From contig NZ_JAINVX010000001.1 of the NCBI RefSeq assembly GCF_019880635.1, positions 186,001 through 250,000 of the forward strand: a stretch of DNA of 64,000 nucleotides, in the 5' to 3' direction. Both the position numbers and the translations under genes were made by a program. Positions 52,072-60,663 of the stretch are shown here, in pieces. A model generated the notes under the pieces. The model saw only the letters and a program-made list of their open reading frames with translations. It was not told the DNA's origin and ran no database searches. This stretch comes from Hanstruepera marina. GTDB lineage: Bacteria > Bacteroidota > Bacteroidia > Flavobacteriales > Flavobacteriaceae. How positions within the stretch are numbered: position 1 is the stretch's first letter; every line of letters begins with the position of its first letter.

Positions 52072-52691
52072 AAGTCAGGAACGTGTAATTAATAATTTAA
52101 TACCAAGGCGAAGTAAACTGTATTAAACTTCTACAAAGCTACGGTTTTAAAATTAAATCATATTTAGGTAAGATTAATTTAGTGTAAAAATACTTATCCA
52201 CATATATTATTATATAATCTTTTTCTTTTTAAAAATTTTAAAAAATAATTATGATTATTATAGTTTGTTAATAACACGTATAACTTTTTCAAAGTTTGCT
52301 TTGATATCCTATTATTTACAAAAAGTTGATACGTAATTAACAGTATTTTAAATTATAAATGGTTCATTATTAATACTATTTTAATAACTATTAACAGCTG
52401 TTTATAACCTTTGTTAATAGCTTAATATTAATAAAAAAATAAATTTTACTGTTTATAAACCTGAATTTGGATGCTTAAAAATTACCTAAAAAAATTACCT
52501 AAAATTTTTGTCTATTTCAAAGTGATTTTTGCTTGTAATTTTTATTGAATTTTAAAAGTTTTTCTTTTAGAAAACAATAAATAGATATTAACAAGTTATG
52601 AGACTGTATAACTTAATTTATAAACAAAATAATTTATATGATTTAAAATCTGGCATTTTGTACCTTTACATCATAAACAACACGACTTAAA
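52072..52691. other. oriC: Candidate chromosome replication origin (oriC)
   Basis: A 620-bp gene-free, very AT-rich gap between rnr and rpiB. It holds a perfect DnaA box TTATCCACA (52194-52202), immediately followed by an AT-only tract (to about 52260) that could be the unwinding element. TTATnnACA-type near-boxes occur at 52266-52274, 52312-52320, 52399-52407, 52450-52458 and 52618-52626, on both strands; the pair at 52399 and 52450 is identical (TGTTTATAA). parS sites and mnmG lie 18-20 kb to the left and rnpA 5 kb to the right. No coding sequence or RNA gene is visible here. Confidence 0.6.
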
Positions 52692-53126
52692 ATGAAAATA
52701 TCCATAGGAAACGATCACGCAGGAACCGAGTATAAATTCGCTATAATTAAACATTTGGAAGATAAAGGTTATACCATTACAAATTACGGAACCAATAGTA
52801 GCGATAGTGTAGATTATCCAGATTTTGTTCATCCTGTTGCACAAGATGTTGATAGTAATTCAGTAGATTTTGGTATTTTGATTTGTGGCAGCGCAAATGG
52901 TGTAGCCATGACTGCTAATAAATACCAACATGTTCGCGCTGGAATTTGTTGGATGAATGAAATTACAGAACTTACGCGTCAACATAATAACGCTAATATT
53001 ATTTGTATTCCTGCACGTTATACAGCTATTCCTCAAGCTATAAAAATGGTTGACACATTTTTAGAAACTAAATTTGAAGGTGGGCGCCATCAAAATCGTG
53101 TAGATAAAATTCCTGTGAGCTGTTAA
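52692..53126 (+). CDS. rpiB: Ribose-5-phosphate isomerase B
   Basis: A 144-residue RpiB/LacAB family sugar isomerase. MKISIGNDHAGTEYKFAI with the DHAG motif, YPDFVHPVAQDV, GILICGSANGVAMTANK and NEITELTRQHNNANIICIPA match the family; the catalytic Cys lies in LICGSA. It interconverts ribulose-5-P and ribose-5-P. It is the first gene right of the candidate origin; TACCTTTA (one mismatch to the -7 box) lies 24 bp upstream. Confidence 0.97.
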   Translation: MKISIGNDHAGTEYKFAIIKHLEDKGYTITNYGTNSSDSVDYPDFVHPVAQDVDSNSVDFGILICGSANGVAMTANKYQHVRAGICWMNEITELTRQHNNANIICIPARYTAIPQAIKMVDTFLETKFEGGRHQNRVDKIPVSC

Positions 53127-53137
53127 TTAGATATTAA

Positions 53138-53158
53138 ATACCAATATAGTATTGGTAT
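53138..53158. promoter_or_regulatory. Perfect palindrome just before the cation-efflux gene
   Basis: A 9-bp perfect inverted repeat ATACCAATA-TAG-TATTGGTAT ending 3 bp before the ATG at 53162. It could form an RNA hairpin hiding the start region or act as an operator. It lacks a T-run, so it is not a typical terminator for rpiB. Confidence 0.5.
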
Positions 53159-53161
53159 ATT

Positions 53162-54073
53162 ATGGGACATTCGCATTCACATAATCATAATCATCCACAA
53201 TTAAAAGATAGGAATCTTATAATTTCTATTTTACTAAATGTACTTATAACGGCATCTCAAGTAATTGGTGGTTTACTTTCAGGAAGTTTAGCTTTATTAA
53301 GTGACGCCCTACATAATTTTTCTGATGTTATTTCATTGGTTGTTAGTTTTGGAGCTTCAAAATTATCAAAGCGAAAAGCTTCAATACATAGAACTTTTGG
53401 TTATAAACGTGCTGAAATATTAGCAGCTTTTATAAATGCCTCTACTCTAGTGATAGTTGGTGTACTGTTAATTATTGAAGCTGTTAAACGCTACCAATAC
53501 CCACAAGAAATAGAGTCTAATTTAGTTATTTGGTTGTCAGCAATTGCTATTTTGGCAAACGGCTTTAGTGTATTATTATTGAAACGTGACGCCAATTCAA
53601 ACCTTAATATGCGTTCGGCATATTTACATCTTTTAACCGATATGATGGCTAGTATAGCTGTTTTAATAGGTGGGTTATTAATGAAATATTATAAGGTTTT
53701 TTGGGTAGATAGTGTACTTACGTTTTTAATTGCATTGTACTTAGTTTGGGTTGGCTATGATTTATTGAAGAAATCAACCAAAATCCTCATGTTGTTTACG
53801 CCAGATCAGGTTAACATTAAAGAGGTATTACGCGTTGTACATAGAATTCCTAAAGTAAACAAATTGCACCATGTTCATGTTTGGTGTTTGAATGATGATG
53901 AATTACATTTAGAAGCGCATTTAGATTTAGTTGAAGATATATCAATAACTGAATTTAATTCAGTTTTAAAACGAATAGAGGATGTTTTGCATGATGAGTT
54001 TGAAATTAATCATGTGACCATTCAACCTGAATTCAACAAAGCAGACTCTAAAGACGTAATAGTACAAGATTAA
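53162..54073 (+). CDS. Cation diffusion facilitator transporter (zinc/cobalt/cadmium efflux)
   Basis: A 303-residue inner-membrane antiporter. The N-terminus GHSHSHNHNH is a metal-binding His stretch. Six helices follow with SDALHNFSDVISL (helix 2, HxxxD) and LHLLTDMMAS (helix 5, HxxxD), the metal-site pairs of the CzcD/ZitB type, then a cytoplasmic C-terminal domain with HHVHVWCLNDDELHLEAHL. It exports Zn2+ or similar ions. A palindrome at the start codon may be regulatory. Confidence 0.95.
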   Translation: MGHSHSHNHNHPQLKDRNLIISILLNVLITASQVIGGLLSGSLALLSDALHNFSDVISLVVSFGASKLSKRKASIHRTFGYKRAEILAAFINASTLVIVGVLLIIEAVKRYQYPQEIESNLVIWLSAIAILANGFSVLLLKRDANSNLNMRSAYLHLLTDMMASIAVLIGGLLMKYYKVFWVDSVLTFLIALYLVWVGYDLLKKSTKILMLFTPDQVNIKEVLRVVHRIPKVNKLHHVHVWCLNDDELHLEAHLDLVEDISITEFNSVLKRIEDVLHDEFEINHVTIQPEFNKADSKDVIVQD

Positions 54074-54084
54074 TAATTACTTTA

Positions 54085-54528
54085 ATGCTCCAGATTTATA
54101 CAAAAATATTTAACGAATTAACAACTCAAGAATTGTATGATGTCTTGCAATTACGCGCTGAAGTTTTTGTGGTTGAACAAGACTGTGTGTATCAAGACGT
54201 AGATGGAAAGGACAAAAAAGCATTACATGTTTTAGGTTACAAAAATGATACATTAGTGGCTTATACACGAATTTTTAAACCAGGTGATTACTTTAAAGAG
54301 GCTAGTATAGGTAGAGTAGTTGTTAAAGTTAATGAACGTAAACACAAATATGGTTATGCTATTATGGAAGCGTCAATTCAAGCTGTAAAAGAAAATTTTA
54401 ATGAAACTTTAATTAAAATTTCGGCTCAAACCTATCTTAATACATTCTATAATAATTTAGGTTTTAAAGCCATAGGAGAGGAGTACCTTGAAGATGGCAT
54501 TCCACATGTGGCTATGGTTAAATTTTAA
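54085..54528 (+). CDS. ElaA-like GNAT N-acetyltransferase
   Basis: A 147-residue acetyltransferase. LYDVLQLRAEVFVVEQDCVY followed by DVDGKDKKALHVLGY is the ElaA signature; SIGRVVVKVNERKHKYGYAI is the acetyl-CoA-binding strand-loop, with YLNTFYNNLGFKAIG after it. Substrate unknown. It starts 11 bp after the transporter stop, so the two are probably one unit, and it overlaps the converging OmpA-like gene by 4 bp. Confidence 0.92.
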   Translation: MLQIYTKIFNELTTQELYDVLQLRAEVFVVEQDCVYQDVDGKDKKALHVLGYKNDTLVAYTRIFKPGDYFKEASIGRVVVKVNERKHKYGYAIMEASIQAVKENFNETLIKISAQTYLNTFYNNLGFKAIGEEYLEDGIPHVAMVKF

Positions 54529-55382
54529 TTACCTTCACCTACGTAAGTAACCAGTATTTCAACACGTCTATCAAACTTTGGGTCACCGCCTAAAGGGAAT
54601 TTACGACGCATACCTACATATTTCATGCGACGTTTATCAACCCCTTTTTTAGCTAAATAATCGTAGATATACTTTGCTCTGGCTACTGATAAATTACGCT
54701 GATTGGTTTTTCTATCTACAGCATCTCGACTGTTTTGCGTACAACATACATGACCTTGAATAGTGAAATAAATATCTTCACGTTCTAAAAGGGTTTTTGC
54801 AATTTTTTCAAGAGTTTTTTTAGATTCAGGTAAAAGTATGCTATAACCAGTTTTAAAAAGTATGTTTTGCAATAAAAACTTATCGCCTGCTTTAATATCG
54901 CCTTTTATGGCTTCGGTAAATTCTTTTTGTTTTGGTTTTTTTATTTCTGCTTCAGTACGTGGAGGCGAATAAGGCTTAACACGAATTTCTACCTTGCGGT
55001 TTAATCCTCTAATTTTAGCTACATCTTCTTCTTTTACTAGTGTTAGTAATACTTCACCTTTACCGTCCACGTTGGTAATAACAGATTCGTCAAATTCGTT
55101 TCTGGAAAACACTTCCTTAATAGAATTGGCTCTATATTGTGATAATTGTAGGTTATAATCATCACTTCCACGATCATCACAAAACCCGTAAATGGATATT
55201 TTTTCAATATCCAACGATTCAATTTCGGATAGGAATAGCATTAACCGACTTTCTTCAGTAGGTACAATATTGTACCTATCTGTTTCAAAAAAAACAATAT
55301 GTGTTCGCTCTTTTTCCTGTTCAGTTTGAGACCAAGCAATAGAACTCAGGCATAAAAAGAAAAGTGCTATTAATTGTTTCAT
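54525..55382 (-). CDS. OmpA family protein with two OmpA-like domains
   Basis: About 285 residues. MKQLIALFFLCLSSIAWSQ is a signal peptide; an ATG three codons further out (55391) is possible. Two OmpA-like peptidoglycan-binding domains are visible: the first near 25-125 (IVFFETDRYNIVPTEESRL, ISIYGFCDDRGSDDYNLQLS) and the second near 165-280 (ILFKTGYSILLPESKKTLEK, QRNLSVARAKYIYDYL, KFDRRVEILV). No N-terminal barrel is present, so it is probably a periplasmic wall-binding protein. Confidence 0.9.
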   Translation of the reverse strand: MKQLIALFFLCLSSIAWSQTEQEKERTHIVFFETDRYNIVPTEESRLMLFLSEIESLDIEKISIYGFCDDRGSDDYNLQLSQYRANSIKEVFSRNEFDESVITNVDGKGEVLLTLVKEEDVAKIRGLNRKVEIRVKPYSPPRTEAEIKKPKQKEFTEAIKGDIKAGDKFLLQNILFKTGYSILLPESKKTLEKIAKTLLEREDIYFTIQGHVCCTQNSRDAVDRKTNQRNLSVARAKYIYDYLAKKGVDKRRMKYVGMRRKFPLGGDPKFDRRVEILVTYVGEGN

Positions 55383-55445
55383 AGTAGGCATTGAAATATA
55401 AATACAATATACTTATTTTTTTAAAACGCCCGATATTGTGGTTTA

Positions 55446-57083
55446 TTATCTTAAATAACCTTTGTATTTACTAGGGTTTGATAGAATTTCAATAGCTTTC
55501 TTTATTTCTTGGTTATGCTCAACGTAATAATCATAGAGACCTTCTCTATATACATAGCGTTTTACAATTTCGTCTGTTAGTAAAGCTAAAATTTCATCTT
55601 TATTCTCGTCAATAGCTAATGCTTTAGAGTTATTTAGATTTGAAATAAGTGTATTAAAGTCCTTTTCTATATTATCGTCTAACTCTTCTTTTTCTGCACT
55701 TTCCATAACTTTAGTAAGTGCTTTTTCGGTTTCAGTTTCAAATGTAAAGTTGTTAGATTTTAAATAGGTTTTAAAATCTTCAAAATCTGAATTACCCAAT
55801 TCTAAATCAGCAACATTAAGGTTAGGATGTTTGTAATAATAGTTGGTTGCATAGTCAAAAATTAAAAAGTCTTTTTGAATGGCTTTGGTTATTTCGGAAT
55901 TCTTGGTAATATCTAAAGATTCGTCGGGGAAAACACCACCTCCATCAAAAACTGGCCGTCCGTTTTTAGTTTTAAACTCGTTATAATTATCCTTTTTTAT
56001 ACGAACGGCATTGCCTTTCTCATCACGATTCCAATAATCCAAAGCCTGAATACATCTACCAGAAGGTGTATAATATCTAGAAATAGTTATTTTAAGCTGC
56101 GTTCCATAAGCCACTGGTTTTGGACGTTGAACCAAGCCTTTTCCAAAGCTTCTGGACCCCACTATTACAGCACGATCTAAATCTTGTAAAGAACCTGATA
56201 CAATTTCGCTAGCCGATGCACTACTTCCATTAATTAACACAACAACAGGTATTTCAGTATCTAATGGTTCGCGTTGAGTATAATAGGAACGGTTAAATTT
56301 TTTAACTTTTGATTTTGTGGTGACAACTAATTGACCTTTTGGTACAAATAGATTAACAATGTTTACAGCCTCCAACAACAAACCACCTGGATTACCGCGT
56401 AAATCTAAAATAATACGTTCTGCACCCTGAGCTTTTAAATCTTTTAATGCGTAACCCGTTTGAGAAGAAGCTTTGTTATTAAACTTATCTAGAACAATAT
56501 ACCCAGTTTTATCATCTACCATTGAGAAATGAGGTACAGCATCTATCTCAATTTCTGATCGCGTAATAGAAGTTGTGTATTCTTGACCTTGACGCAAATA
56601 TGTGACGTTAATTTTTGAATTATTAGAACCATTTAACAAATCACCAGCATCTTCTTTGTAATCAGCTATTACGGTATTTCCAATTTTAATAATTTCATCA
56701 CCTGCTTTTAAACCCGCTTTATCTGCTGGATAATTTTTATAAGGCTCAATAATAACCAATTTATCTTTCATGGTACGTACGTTAGCACCAATACCTGTAT
56801 AATCACCAGTTCGTCTAATTTTTTCAGCTTCTACATCCTGTTCGTTGTAAAATTGAGTGTAAGGATCTAAATCTTTAAGCATGCCTTTAATGGCTGTATT
56901 CATTAAATCGGCAGGATTGGTATCATCAACATAATTCATGTTAACCTCTTTATAAAGCGTAGTAAATATTTCTATTTGTTTAGCGATTTCAAAAAAATCG
57001 TTTTGAAAAGCTGTTCCCGTAAACAATACAATTACAGCTAAAACAGGAATTATAATTCTTTTTTTAAGAAATTTTTTCATCAT
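55446..57083 (-). CDS. S41 family C-terminal processing peptidase (CtpA-like)
   Basis: About 545 residues. A membrane or signal helix (IIIPVLAVIVLFTGTAFQ) is followed by an N-terminal helical part, a PDZ domain (about 85-170, GDYTGIGANVRTMKDKLVII, PADKAGLKAGDEIIKIG) and the protease domain. Catalytic Ser is in GSSASASEIVSG and Lys in SFGKGLVQ. It trims C-termini of periplasmic proteins. The frame extends upstream to a TTG at 57110; the ATG pair at 57083/57080 (MMKKFLKKR) is a better start and overlaps the rnpA end by about 20 bp. Confidence 0.95.
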   Translation of the reverse strand: MMKKFLKKRIIIPVLAVIVLFTGTAFQNDFFEIAKQIEIFTTLYKEVNMNYVDDTNPADLMNTAIKGMLKDLDPYTQFYNEQDVEAEKIRRTGDYTGIGANVRTMKDKLVIIEPYKNYPADKAGLKAGDEIIKIGNTVIADYKEDAGDLLNGSNNSKINVTYLRQGQEYTTSITRSEIEIDAVPHFSMVDDKTGYIVLDKFNNKASSQTGYALKDLKAQGAERIILDLRGNPGGLLLEAVNIVNLFVPKGQLVVTTKSKVKKFNRSYYTQREPLDTEIPVVVLINGSSASASEIVSGSLQDLDRAVIVGSRSFGKGLVQRPKPVAYGTQLKITISRYYTPSGRCIQALDYWNRDEKGNAVRIKKDNYNEFKTKNGRPVFDGGGVFPDESLDITKNSEITKAIQKDFLIFDYATNYYYKHPNLNVADLELGNSDFEDFKTYLKSNNFTFETETEKALTKVMESAEKEELDDNIEKDFNTLISNLNNSKALAIDENKDEILALLTDEIVKRYVYREGLYDYYVEHNQEIKKAIEILSNPSKYKGYLR

Positions 57084-57462
57084 CAGGAAGTTTTTTAGTA
57101 GCCTTAACAAATTTGTTAAAAAGCTTTACTGTTGCAGACTCTATGTCGCTATATTTGGGTTTATCGTTACCAATGTACAAAATCATTAACGCATATTGTG
57201 TTGTAATGTTGTTAAAAATAATGGTCTTATTTAAGCGATAGGCTTCTCGCATTAAGCGTTTTATTCGGTTTCTGTCAGGAGCCTTTTTAAAATGGCGTTT
57301 GGATACCGAAACCCCAATATTTAGTTCAGCACTAGCATTCAGTTCAGTAGCTAAATAAACCATACGGAGCGGATAAGATGAAACCGATTTTCCTTCAGAA
57401 AACAGTTTGTCTATTAACTTTTTGCTTTTAAGTTTCTCTTTTTTGGAATAAGTACCTTTCAT
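57064..57462 (-). CDS. rnpA: Ribonuclease P protein component
   Basis: A 132-residue basic protein. The RNase P motif is KRHFKKAPDRNRIKRLMREA, preceded by NIGVSVSKR, and the N-terminus opens KKEKLKSKKLIDKLFSEGKS. It binds the RNase P RNA for tRNA 5' maturation. The usual partner rpmH (L34) is not adjacent here. It is translationally coupled to the S41 peptidase gene and lies about 5 kb from the candidate origin, as in many bacteria. Confidence 0.95.
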   Translation of the reverse strand: MKGTYSKKEKLKSKKLIDKLFSEGKSVSSYPLRMVYLATELNASAELNIGVSVSKRHFKKAPDRNRIKRLMREAYRLNKTIIFNNITTQYALMILYIGNDKPKYSDIESATVKLFNKFVKATKKLPDDEKIS

Positions 57463-57592
57463 ACGAGTTTAACAGATTACGAAAATAATAATTCCATTTT
57501 ATTGCAAGCCTATTTAAGCCATGACATAAATCATATTTTAGTAGATTGATATAATGTAACTTACATAATTATTATGTTTTAAATATCAGGTT

Positions 57593-59443
57593 ATGGGTAA
57601 TTTAAATGTTACAAGACTAATTTCTAAAACAGAAAAAGCTGCTTTTATTCATCAACTTACGCGAGATATTGAGGCTTTAGAAATTATGCTTAAAGAAGGT
57701 TTAATTGAAACAGAACCTATTCGAATTGGAGCAGAACAAGAATTTTGCATTGTTAACAACGATTTTTATCCTAATGACAATTCGTTGACTGTATTAAATG
57801 ATATTCAGGATAATCATTTTACAACAGAAATAGGCAATTATAATCTTGAAATTAATTCTGATCCATTAATCCTAAATGATGACTGCTTTTCTCAATTACA
57901 CAAACAATTATCCAATCTTTTAGACAAGGCTAAAACCGTTTGTGAAAAGCATGACACAAAAATTATTCTTACAGGTATATTACCCACACTATCACTTAAG
58001 TATATATCGGAAGACAACATGACTAAAATTCAACGTTACAGTGTACTAAATGAAGCTATTAAAGATTCTAGAAAACAAGATTTTAGCATTCACATAAAAG
58101 GTGTAGATGAACTCAATTTATTGCACGATTCTGTAATGTTGGAAGCCTGTAACACGAGCTTTCAGGCACATTTGCAAATTCACCCCAACAATTTTATTGA
58201 CGACTACAATTGGGCGCAAGCTATTGCTGGACCCGTGTTGAGTATTTGTACCAATTCGCCGCTATTATTTGGTAAAGAATTATGGAATGAAACACGTATT
58301 GCTTTATTTACACAAAGTGTTGATACACGAGCAAACTCATTTATATTAAATGAAAAACAATCTCGAGTTAGCTTTGGAGCTGATTGGGAAACAGGAACAG
58401 TAGTCGATATTTTTCGTGATAGTGTTTCGCGATTTAGAAGCCTTGTAACATCTGAATATGATAAAGACAGTGTAGATATGCTTAAAGCGGGAGAAATACC
58501 TAAATTAAAAGCTTTAAGCCTTCATAATGGAACGGTTTACAGGTGGAATAGAGTGTGTTATGGGGTAGGAGACGGAAAACCACACCTGCGCATTGAAAAT
58601 CGTTATATTCCATCGGGACCAACCTTAACTGATGAAATTGCTAATATGATGTTTTGGATAGGGATAATGTTAGGCAAACCCAAAGAATTTGAAAACATTC
58701 ATGAAAAATGGGATTTTAAAGATGTTAAAACCAACTTTTTTAATGCTGCACGATATGGTATGGGTACACAGTTTATTTGGAACGGAGATTATATATCCAG
58801 TCATAATTTAATATTGGATCATTTATTACCAATGGCTTATAAGGGGTTATACAAAGCAGGAATTTCACCAAAAGATGTTGAAAAATATTTAACCATAATT
58901 GAAAATCGTGTAAAATCGCATTGTGGTTCCCAATGGATGGTAAAGAGCTATAGAAATTTACAACTGAACTATAAACTGTATTCGGCAGCCCAAGTTTTGT
59001 TAGCTAGTATGTACAAGAAACAAGAACAAGATTACCCAGTTGGGAGTTGGAGTATTTTAAGCGGCAATGAGTCGTTAGGTTTTGATTCTGAAAAAACAGT
59101 AAAACACGCCATGAGCACCAAAGTTTTTTCAGTTGAAAAACATGATAGTTTGAAATTGGTTTTGAGTATTATGAAGTGGAAAAACATTCATCATATGCCA
59201 GTAATTAACAAAAAATTGAAACTTGTTGGATTGCTGTCGTGGAATGATGTTTTAAAATATATTGACGATGCGAATATAAATTCTATATCAATCGAGGAAG
59301 TTATGCATAGAGATCTCATAACAGCAACAGAATGGATGCCATTATCAGAAGCAAAGGCTTTAATGGAAACGAACAATATAAATAGTCTTCCAGTAATTAA
59401 AAATGATAAACTAATAGGAATTATAACTTCAAAAGATATGTAA
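57593..59443 (+). CDS. Glutamate-cysteine ligase (GCS2)-like amidoligase fused to CBS domains
   Basis: A 616-residue protein. Residues about 30-450 form a GCS2/YbdK-type carboxylate-amine ligase: IGAEQEFCIVNNDFYPNDNS (ATP/metal glutamates), NYNLEINSDPL, LEACNTSFQAHLQI, HLRIENRYIPSGPT. The last 110 residues are a CBS pair: AMSTKVFSVEKHDSLKLVLS ... MPVINKKLKLVGLLSWNDVL and VMHRDLITATEWMPLSEAKA ... LPVIKNDKLIGIITSKDM. The product probably joins a carboxylate to an amine using ATP, with adenine-nucleotide sensing by CBS. It is 4 bp from the AstE-like gene. Confidence 0.85.
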   Translation: MGNLNVTRLISKTEKAAFIHQLTRDIEALEIMLKEGLIETEPIRIGAEQEFCIVNNDFYPNDNSLTVLNDIQDNHFTTEIGNYNLEINSDPLILNDDCFSQLHKQLSNLLDKAKTVCEKHDTKIILTGILPTLSLKYISEDNMTKIQRYSVLNEAIKDSRKQDFSIHIKGVDELNLLHDSVMLEACNTSFQAHLQIHPNNFIDDYNWAQAIAGPVLSICTNSPLLFGKELWNETRIALFTQSVDTRANSFILNEKQSRVSFGADWETGTVVDIFRDSVSRFRSLVTSEYDKDSVDMLKAGEIPKLKALSLHNGTVYRWNRVCYGVGDGKPHLRIENRYIPSGPTLTDEIANMMFWIGIMLGKPKEFENIHEKWDFKDVKTNFFNAARYGMGTQFIWNGDYISSHNLILDHLLPMAYKGLYKAGISPKDVEKYLTIIENRVKSHCGSQWMVKSYRNLQLNYKLYSAAQVLLASMYKKQEQDYPVGSWSILSGNESLGFDSEKTVKHAMSTKVFSVEKHDSLKLVLSIMKWKNIHHMPVINKKLKLVGLLSWNDVLKYIDDANINSISIEEVMHRDLITATEWMPLSEAKALMETNNINSLPVIKNDKLIGIITSKDM

Positions 59444-59447
59444 TTGT

Positions 59448-60638
59448 ATGGTAGAAGTTAGCAGTCCAGTATTAAATAAAACCGTTATCATAAACCGAAT
59501 AATAAGCAAGATAAAAGGCAATAACAAAGGGCCTACAATGGTTTTTTTTGGAGGTATACACGGTAATGAAACAGCAGGAGTTTTTGCTTTAAAACATGTT
59601 TTTAACACACTTAACCCAAAGGATATTTCAGGAACACTCTACGCTATTACAGGAAACACTGAAGCTTTAAAACAAAATAAACGCTATTTAAATAATGATT
59701 TGAACAGACTATGGTTTGAAGAGCGTATTGATGGTATTAAAAGGAAAACAGATCTAAACCATGAAGAACATGAATTATTGGAACTACATAAACTTGTTCA
59801 TCAGATTATAGAAACAGAATCTGGACCATTTTATTTTATCGATTTTCACACCACTTCAAGCAAAACCATACCATTTATTACCATTAACGATGCCTTAATA
59901 AACCGAAAGTTTTCATCGTTATTTCCTGTTCCCATTGTGCTTGGTATTGAAGAATATTTAGAAGGACCTTTGTTAAGTTATATTAATCAATTGGGTTATG
60001 TATCTCTAGGTTTTGAATCGGGCCAGCATGATGAGAAAGATGCTATAACAAATAGTCAGGCTTTTATTTATTTATCACTCGTTTATGCCAAAGCCATAAA
60101 AGCTGAATCTGTTCTTGGTTTTCAAATGCATTACAAACAGCTACAAGAGCAGAGTTATAATATTCAAGATGCTTTTGAAGTTACGTATTTACACCGTGTT
60201 AGACCCGAAGACCATTTTAAAATGGTTGAAGGGTTTAAAAGTTTTGAAAAAATAAATAAAAAAATGGTTCTTGCTAATGATAAAGAAGGAGAGATAACCT
60301 CAAAATATAATGGTCGAATATTTATGCCTTTATACCAAAAAATTGGTGAAGAAGGTTTTTTTGTAATCCAACCTATTAAACCATTTTTCCTAAACCTTTC
60401 AGAATTTTTAAGACGTATTAAATTTGATAGTTTTTTAGTGATTTTACCCGGTGTTTCCTGGGCAAACAAACAAAAACAAGTACTTCTTGTAAACTTAAAA
60501 ATAGCGAAGTTTTTTGCCAAGTCTTTTTTTCATTTGTTAGGCTACAGAAGTCAAAAAATTGATGCGACACACTTAAGACTCTCCAATAGAGAGCGTGCAT
60601 CCAAAAAGGATATGTACAAAAACGAGGACTGGTATTAA
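59448..60638 (+). CDS. AstE/aspartoacylase-like zinc hydrolase
   Basis: A 396-residue M14-fold hydrolase. FGGIHGNETAGVFALKHVF gives the zinc-binding H-x2-E, and IDFHTTSSKTIPF the third ligand; NNDLNRLWFEERI and FESGQHDEKDAI match the succinylglutamate desuccinylase/aspartoacylase family. A C-terminal beta domain (residues about 260-380) fits aspartoacylase-type members. It probably removes an acyl group from an amino acid or peptide. Only 4 bp separate it from the GCS2-CBS gene, so the two form one unit; a terminator follows. Confidence 0.85.
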   Translation: MVEVSSPVLNKTVIINRIISKIKGNNKGPTMVFFGGIHGNETAGVFALKHVFNTLNPKDISGTLYAITGNTEALKQNKRYLNNDLNRLWFEERIDGIKRKTDLNHEEHELLELHKLVHQIIETESGPFYFIDFHTTSSKTIPFITINDALINRKFSSLFPVPIVLGIEEYLEGPLLSYINQLGYVSLGFESGQHDEKDAITNSQAFIYLSLVYAKAIKAESVLGFQMHYKQLQEQSYNIQDAFEVTYLHRVRPEDHFKMVEGFKSFEKINKKMVLANDKEGEITSKYNGRIFMPLYQKIGEEGFFVIQPIKPFFLNLSEFLRRIKFDSFLVILPGVSWANKQKQVLLVNLKIAKFFAKSFFHLLGYRSQKIDATHLRLSNRERASKKDMYKNEDWY

Positions 60639-60639
60639 A

Positions 60640-60663
60640 AAAGCCACTCGTTAAAGTGGCTTT
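60640..60663. terminator. Bidirectional terminator between the AstE-like and DUF922-like genes
   Basis: The stem AAAGCCACT / AGTGGCTTT with a 6-nt loop is flanked by A-run and T residues. The last codons of the minus-strand gene lie within it, so the hairpin serves both converging genes. Confidence 0.8.

Noticed and set aside
57084-57110. Possible TTG start of the S41 peptidase
   Set aside because: Two adjacent ATG codons directly precede the signal helix; the upstream codons only overlap rnpA.
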